Source: Verrucomicrobiia bacterium
GTDB lineage: Bacteria; Verrucomicrobiota; Verrucomicrobiia; Verrucomicrobiales; Akkermansiaceae
Direction: 5' to 3'
Length of the DNA stretch: 64,000 nt
Assembly (NCBI GenBank): GCA_030430455.1
Contig: JAUIJB010000006.1
Coordinates: 31,643-95,642 of the forward strand
Each line of letters starts with the position of its first letter. The first letter of the stretch is position 1. The notes under the pieces are model-generated. The model did no database searches. It was not told the DNA's origin and saw only the letters and a program-made list of their open reading frames with translations. The position numbers and the translations under genes were made by a program. This document shows, piece by piece, positions 60,725 to 64,000 of this stretch.

Positions 60725-63685
60725 TCATTGCTCGAGGTCCGGCCCGAGAGTCACGCTTTCACCCTTGGGGATCGACAGCTCGACGGTCCTGCCGCCGTGG
60801 CGGAGCTTGCAGGGTGCTCCCTGCAGGGAGTGGACCCGAGTGGTGGTCGGCTTGCCGTCCTTCCAGGCGATGTCGACCTCGAAGCCGCCGCGGGCCCTCA
60901 GGCCGGTGACCTTGCCCTCGGGCCAGGCCGATGGCAGCGCGGGGAGCAGGTCGAGGTGGCCGTCGCGGTGGGACTGCAGCAGCAGCTCGGCGATGCCGGC
61001 GGTGTAGCCGAAGTTGCCGTCGATCTGGAACGGCGGGTGGGCGTCGAAGAGGTTCGGGTAGCAGCCGCCACCCTGTGATCCGCCCTTCGGCGGGGTGAGC
61101 AGGAGGACGACCAACTGGTGCGCCTTGTTGCCGTCCAGCGCGCGGGCCCACAGGTTCACCTTCCAGGCCATCCCCCAGCCGGTCGACAGGAAGTCGCGGC
61201 CGACCAGCGACTTGACCGCGGCGGCGAACAACTCGGGAGTCTCCGGGGTGATCTGGGCGGCCGGGTAGAGCGGGTAGAGGTGGGAGGAATGGCGATGGCG
61301 GTTGTGCTCGCGGTCGCGGTCGTCGAGCCACTCCTGCAGCTGGCCGTGGCGGCCGACCTGGTAGGGCGCCAGCTTCTCCCGCGTCGCGGCCACGGTTTGG
61401 CGGAAGTCCTCGTCCCGGCCGAGGATCGCGGCGGCCGACTCGAACTGGCTGAACACGTCGCGGACGATGCCGAGGTCCATCGTCGGGCCGGCGACCATGC
61501 CCTCGTGTTCCGGCGAGTGGGACGGGTTGGTGACCAGCCAGCCGTGCTCGGGCTCGGCGACGAGGTTGTCGACGAAGAACTCGGCCGCGCCCTTGAAGAT
61601 GGGGTAGGCCTCGGCGAGGAACTTGCGGTCGCCGCTGAACAGGTAGTGCTGCCAGAGGTGGGTCGACAGCCAGCCGCCGCCGGTCGGCCACATGCCGGTG
61701 CCGGCGGAGTCGACCGGGGCGGTGGCGCGCCACAGGTCGGTGTTGTGGTGGCAGACCCAGCCGCGGGTCCGGTACATCACCTCGGCGGTCCGGCGGCCGG
61801 TGACCGAGATGTCGCGGACCAGCTGGAACAGGGGCTCGGCGCACTCCGGGAGGTTGGCGACCTCTGCCGGCCAGTAGTTCATCTCGGCGTTGATGTTGAC
61901 GGTGTACTTTCCGCCCCAGGCGGCGGTGCGGGCGTCGTTCCACAGGCCCTGGAGGTTGGCCGGCTGGGAGCCGGGCCGGGAGCAGGAGATGAGGAGGTAG
62001 CGGCCATACTGGAAATGGAGGGCGGCCAGGGCGGGGTCGTTCTCGCCGCGGAAGCCGCGGATGCGCTCGTCGGTCGGCAGCGCGGCGTCGGCCGTGCGGC
62101 CGAGGTCGAGCGAGACCCGCCGGAACAGCTCGCGGTGGGACTCGAGGTGACGGCTACGGAGGTCGTCGTAGCGCAGGCCGCTGGCCGCCTCCAGGGCGCG
62201 GCCGGCGCGCCTTGCGGGGTCGCCCGAGAGGTCCTGGTAGTTGACGAAGTTCGTGCCGCTGGTGACCAGCAGGGTGGCGGCGTCGGCGCCGGAAACGTGG
62301 ATCGAGTCGCCTTCGGCACGGAGGCTGCCGCCTTCGTTGAGCGCCTTGAGCAGCCCCCGGAAGTGGATTTTCCCGGGCTGGCCATTCGCCGAGCTGCCCT
62401 TGCCGGAGAGAACGAGGACCTCGCCCTCGAGGCTGGTTTCCGCATCGGGGAAGGGGGTGTCCCAGCCGGCCCGGAACGAGACCATCCCCGGCTGGTCGGC
62501 GCTGATCCGGATGACCACGGCCTGGTCGGGGGCGCTGGAGAAGACCTCGCGGGTGTAGGTGACCCCGGCGCGGCTGAAGCTGGTGGTGGCGACCGCCGAG
62601 TCGAGGTCGAGCGAGCGCTGGTAGCCGGTGACCGGGCTGCCCGCCTCGCCGTCGAAGTCGAGCATCACGCTGCCGAGCGTCTGGTACTGGACCATGCTGG
62701 GCGGGATGCCGAGGGCGTTCTCGGCGACGAGCTTCTCGGCCTCCTCCCGTTTGCCGGCGAAGATCAGCTCGCGGGCCTTGCGGATGGCCTCGGGTGCGTC
62801 CGGGTTGGCGGGATCGTACGGCCCGCCGGACCAGATCGTGTCGTCGTTGAGCTGGATGCGCTCGCGCTCCACGCCACCGAAGATCATGCCGCCGAGGCGC
62901 CCGTTGCCGATGGGAAGGGCCTCGACCCACTCGCGGGCCGGTTGGCGGTACCACAGGACAACGTCGCCGCCGGCGCTGGCAGCGCCGGCCGGGCCTTCCT
63001 CGGAGCCTTCGATCTCTGGCGGGGAGACGAGCGGGGTCGCGCCCCGGACCGGCGCGATCGTCCGGCTGGCCCCGGGCTCGAGGTTCCAGGCGGCGGCGAG
63101 GTGTTTGCCGGGCTCACCTCCTTCCAGAAGGCCGGCGATATCCTCGGAGCCCAGCGCTGATTGGTGGACCGCGAGCGAATGGATCTGGCCATGAAACCGG
63201 TGCTTGCCGTCCTGGTCGGCGCCGACGCGAAAGGTCCGGCCCTCCGCCGGGTTGAGCAGCTTGTTGCGGCCGCCCTCGTACTTCCCGGCGAGCTTGCCGT
63301 CGATGTGCAGCGCGACGATCCGCTCGCGGGTGTCGAACACCGCGGCGACCCGGGTGGGCCGGTCGGTGGGCAGCTTCTCCGGACTGAACAGGACCTCGGG
63401 CGCCTCGGTGTGGTAGGCGAGCCGGCCGCCGGCGGTCATCACGAGGCGCCCGCCGAGCAGCGTGCCGGGACCGAAGTCGTTGAACACGGTGGCGCCCTCG
63501 GGGCAGTCGGGCGATGGCGTGATCGTGGCGATCACCGTCTGGCTGCGGACGACGCCGAGATCGTAGGTGCTGGCCTCGTAGAAGGGGAGGTCGGGCCCGA
63601 AGACGAGGCCGGGAGTCTCGGCCAGGGCCGCTGGCGTGAGGTGAGCCGCGGCAAGGAGGCAGGCGCTGAGGCAGGGTCGGATCAT
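60725..63685 (-). CDS. GH95 alpha-L-fucosidase/alpha-L-galactosidase with N-terminal LamG-like domain, secreted (second copy)
   Basis: A 986-residue GH95 enzyme. After the signal peptide (about 1-22), residues 25-195 look like a concanavalin/LamG-type lectin domain ([46 protein letters not shown]). GH95 runs from about 238: [42 protein letters not shown] (about 597), [10 protein letters not shown] (about 723) and IDGNFGYT (about 888). It removes alpha-L-fucose or alpha-L-galactose; the lectin domain may add binding. It stands alone, flanked on both sides by CAGTGAGC-type repeats. Confidence 0.92.
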   Translation of the reverse strand: MIRPCLSACLLAAAHLTPAALAETPGLVFGPDLPFYEASTYDLGVVRSQTVIATITPSPDCPEGATVFNDFGPGTLLGGRLVMTAGGRLAYHTEAPEVLFSPEKLPTDRPTRVAAVFDTRERIVALHIDGKLAGKYEGGRNKLLNPAEGRTFRVGADQDGKHRFHGQIHSLAVHQSALGSEDIAGLLEGGEPGKHLAAAWNLEPGASRTIAPVRGATPLVSPPEIEGSEEGPAGAASAGGDVVLWYRQPAREWVEALPIGNGRLGGMIFGGVERERIQLNDDTIWSGGPYDPANPDAPEAIRKARELIFAGKREEAEKLVAENALGIPPSMVQYQTLGSVMLDFDGEAGSPVTGYQRSLDLDSAVATTSFSRAGVTYTREVFSSAPDQAVVIRISADQPGMVSFRAGWDTPFPDAETSLEGEVLVLSGKGSSANGQPGKIHFRGLLKALNEGGSLRAEGDSIHVSGADAATLLVTSGTNFVNYQDLSGDPARRAGRALEAASGLRYDDLRSRHLESHRELFRRVSLDLGRTADAALPTDERIRGFRGENDPALAALHFQYGRYLLISCSRPGSQPANLQGLWNDARTAAWGGKYTVNINAEMNYWPAEVANLPECAEPLFQLVRDISVTGRRTAEVMYRTRGWVCHHNTDLWRATAPVDSAGTGMWPTGGGWLSTHLWQHYLFSGDRKFLAEAYPIFKGAAEFFVDNLVAEPEHGWLVTNPSHSPEHEGMVAGPTMDLGIVRDVFSQFESAAAILGRDEDFRQTVAATREKLAPYQVGRHGQLQEWLDDRDREHNRHRHSSHLYPLYPAAQITPETPELFAAAVKSLVGRDFLSTGWGMAWKVNLWARALDGNKAHQLVVLLLTPPKGGSQGGGCYPNLFDAHPPFQIDGNFGYTAGIAELLLQSHRDGHLDLLPALPSAWPEGKVTGLRARGGFEVDIAWKDGKPTTTRVHSLQGAPCKLRHGGRTVELSIPKGESVTLGPDLEQ

Positions 63686-63784
63686 GCGGAGAGGGTGATG
63701 CTTCCAACGTGGCGGCAGGCTCCGACCTTCTGCAATTCGAGTTGGTTTTCCTGCGCCGCTAAGCCGTCAGATTTCGACGGGCGG

Positions 63785-63893
63785 CAGTGAGCCAGTGAGC
63801 CAGTGAGCCAGTGAGCTAGTGAGCTAGTGAGCCAGTGAGCTAGTGAGCTAGTGAGCCAGTGAGCTAGTGAGCTAGTGAGCTAGTGAGCTAGTG
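63785..63893. repeat. 8-bp minisatellite, 13.6 copies of (C/T)AGTGAGC
   Basis: Thirteen full units in a row vary only in the first base (C or T), followed by a partial TAGTG. A shorter array of the same unit is at 60465-60494 on the other side of GH95. This is a likely variable-number repeat. Confidence 0.95.
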
Positions 63894-63952
63894 CTGCGTC
63901 CAGATTGAATTGATACATATTTTTGAACTTTTGACTGGTACTTTTTAGAAGT

Positions 63953-64000
63953 ATGACAACTTTAGGAGATGCGAAAAATCTACCGCATCAAGTTGTCCGC
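63953..64000 (+). CDS. Possible start of a gene cut by the window edge
   Basis: An ATG at 63953 opens 16 codons to the window end (MTTLGDAKNLPHQVVR). The 107 bases from 63894 are clearly richer in A and T than the rest of the window, and no Shine-Dalgarno site is obvious. The length is too short to confirm a gene; it could be a newly acquired segment. Confidence 0.25.
   Translation, partial: MTTLGDAKNLPHQVVR

Noticed and set aside
63785..63893. CRISPR array
   Set aside because: The unit is 8 bp with no spacers, so it is a minisatellite.

Overview
The window looks like a chromosomal segment of a high-GC, free-living member of the Verrucomicrobiota, most likely order Verrucomicrobiales. The evidence is the proteins: PEP-CTERM proteins ending in a GLGLLGLARRRR-type tail, a Verru_Chthon cassette protein A, an autotransporter-strand (PATR) protein with a malectin-like domain, a XylR-type AraC regulator, and very many secreted glycosidases behind weak or absent Shine-Dalgarno sites. 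No rRNA, tRNA, CRISPR array or SusC/SusD pair was found.

Layout. 1-3.1 kb: the end of an unknown gene, then two tandem PEP-CTERM paralogs with near-identical terminators. 3.2-13.2 kb (minus strand): a RuBisCO-like protein (RLP), a DUF1537 acid-sugar kinase, an Asp/Glu-racemase-like protein, a BASS-family transporter, glycolate oxidase subunits GlcD and GlcF, and a GH2 enzyme. 13.4-20.5 kb: a GH29 fucosidase, a DHDPS/NAL-family aldolase with a sodium:solute symporter, and a GH78 rhamnosidase. 20.5-22.0 kb: a RAYT-type transposase with REP-like palindromes on both sides. 22.2-33.7 kb (minus strand): a tight four-gene run of PL1 pectate lyase, a beta-helix/unknown two-part enzyme, a GH106-beta-propeller fusion and GH95. 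33.8-43.8 kb: a PEP-CTERM protein, a 218-bp inverted-repeat element, a large modular PL1 lyase, a XylR-like regulator and a PATR/malectin protein. 44.0-48.6 kb: a GH28, hexuronate-type MFS transporter and GH43 operon. 48.7-54.1 kb: two paralogous small secreted proteins and an orphan Verru_Chthon protein A. 54.2-58.7 kb: a pectinesterase-pectate lyase fusion. 58.8-60.3 kb: a flavin-dependent halogenase-like protein. 60.7-63.7 kb: a second GH95 enzyme, flanked by short tandem repeats.

How it fits together (inference). The enzymes cover demethylation and cleavage of homogalacturonan (CE8, PL1 x3, GH28) and removal of rhamnose (GH78, GH106), fucose or L-galactose (GH29, GH95 x2), arabinose-type sugars (GH43 and the propeller domain) and beta-linked sugars (GH2). 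The RLP + DUF1537 kinase pair resembles the OiaX/OiaK branch of D-apiose catabolism, which releases 3-phosphoglycerate and glycolate. GlcD/GlcF lie in the same run and would oxidise the glycolate. Apiose, L-galactose, rhamnose and galacturonate occur together in rhamnogalacturonan II or apiose-bearing pectins, so a pectin side-chain utilisation region is the best single reading.

The least described parts are a recurrent extracellular module with an NPNPxxLMxDYxY signature found in three proteins, the 1003-residue two-part enzyme, the propeller fusion, and several families of intergenic palindromes and heptamer/octamer tandem repeats.
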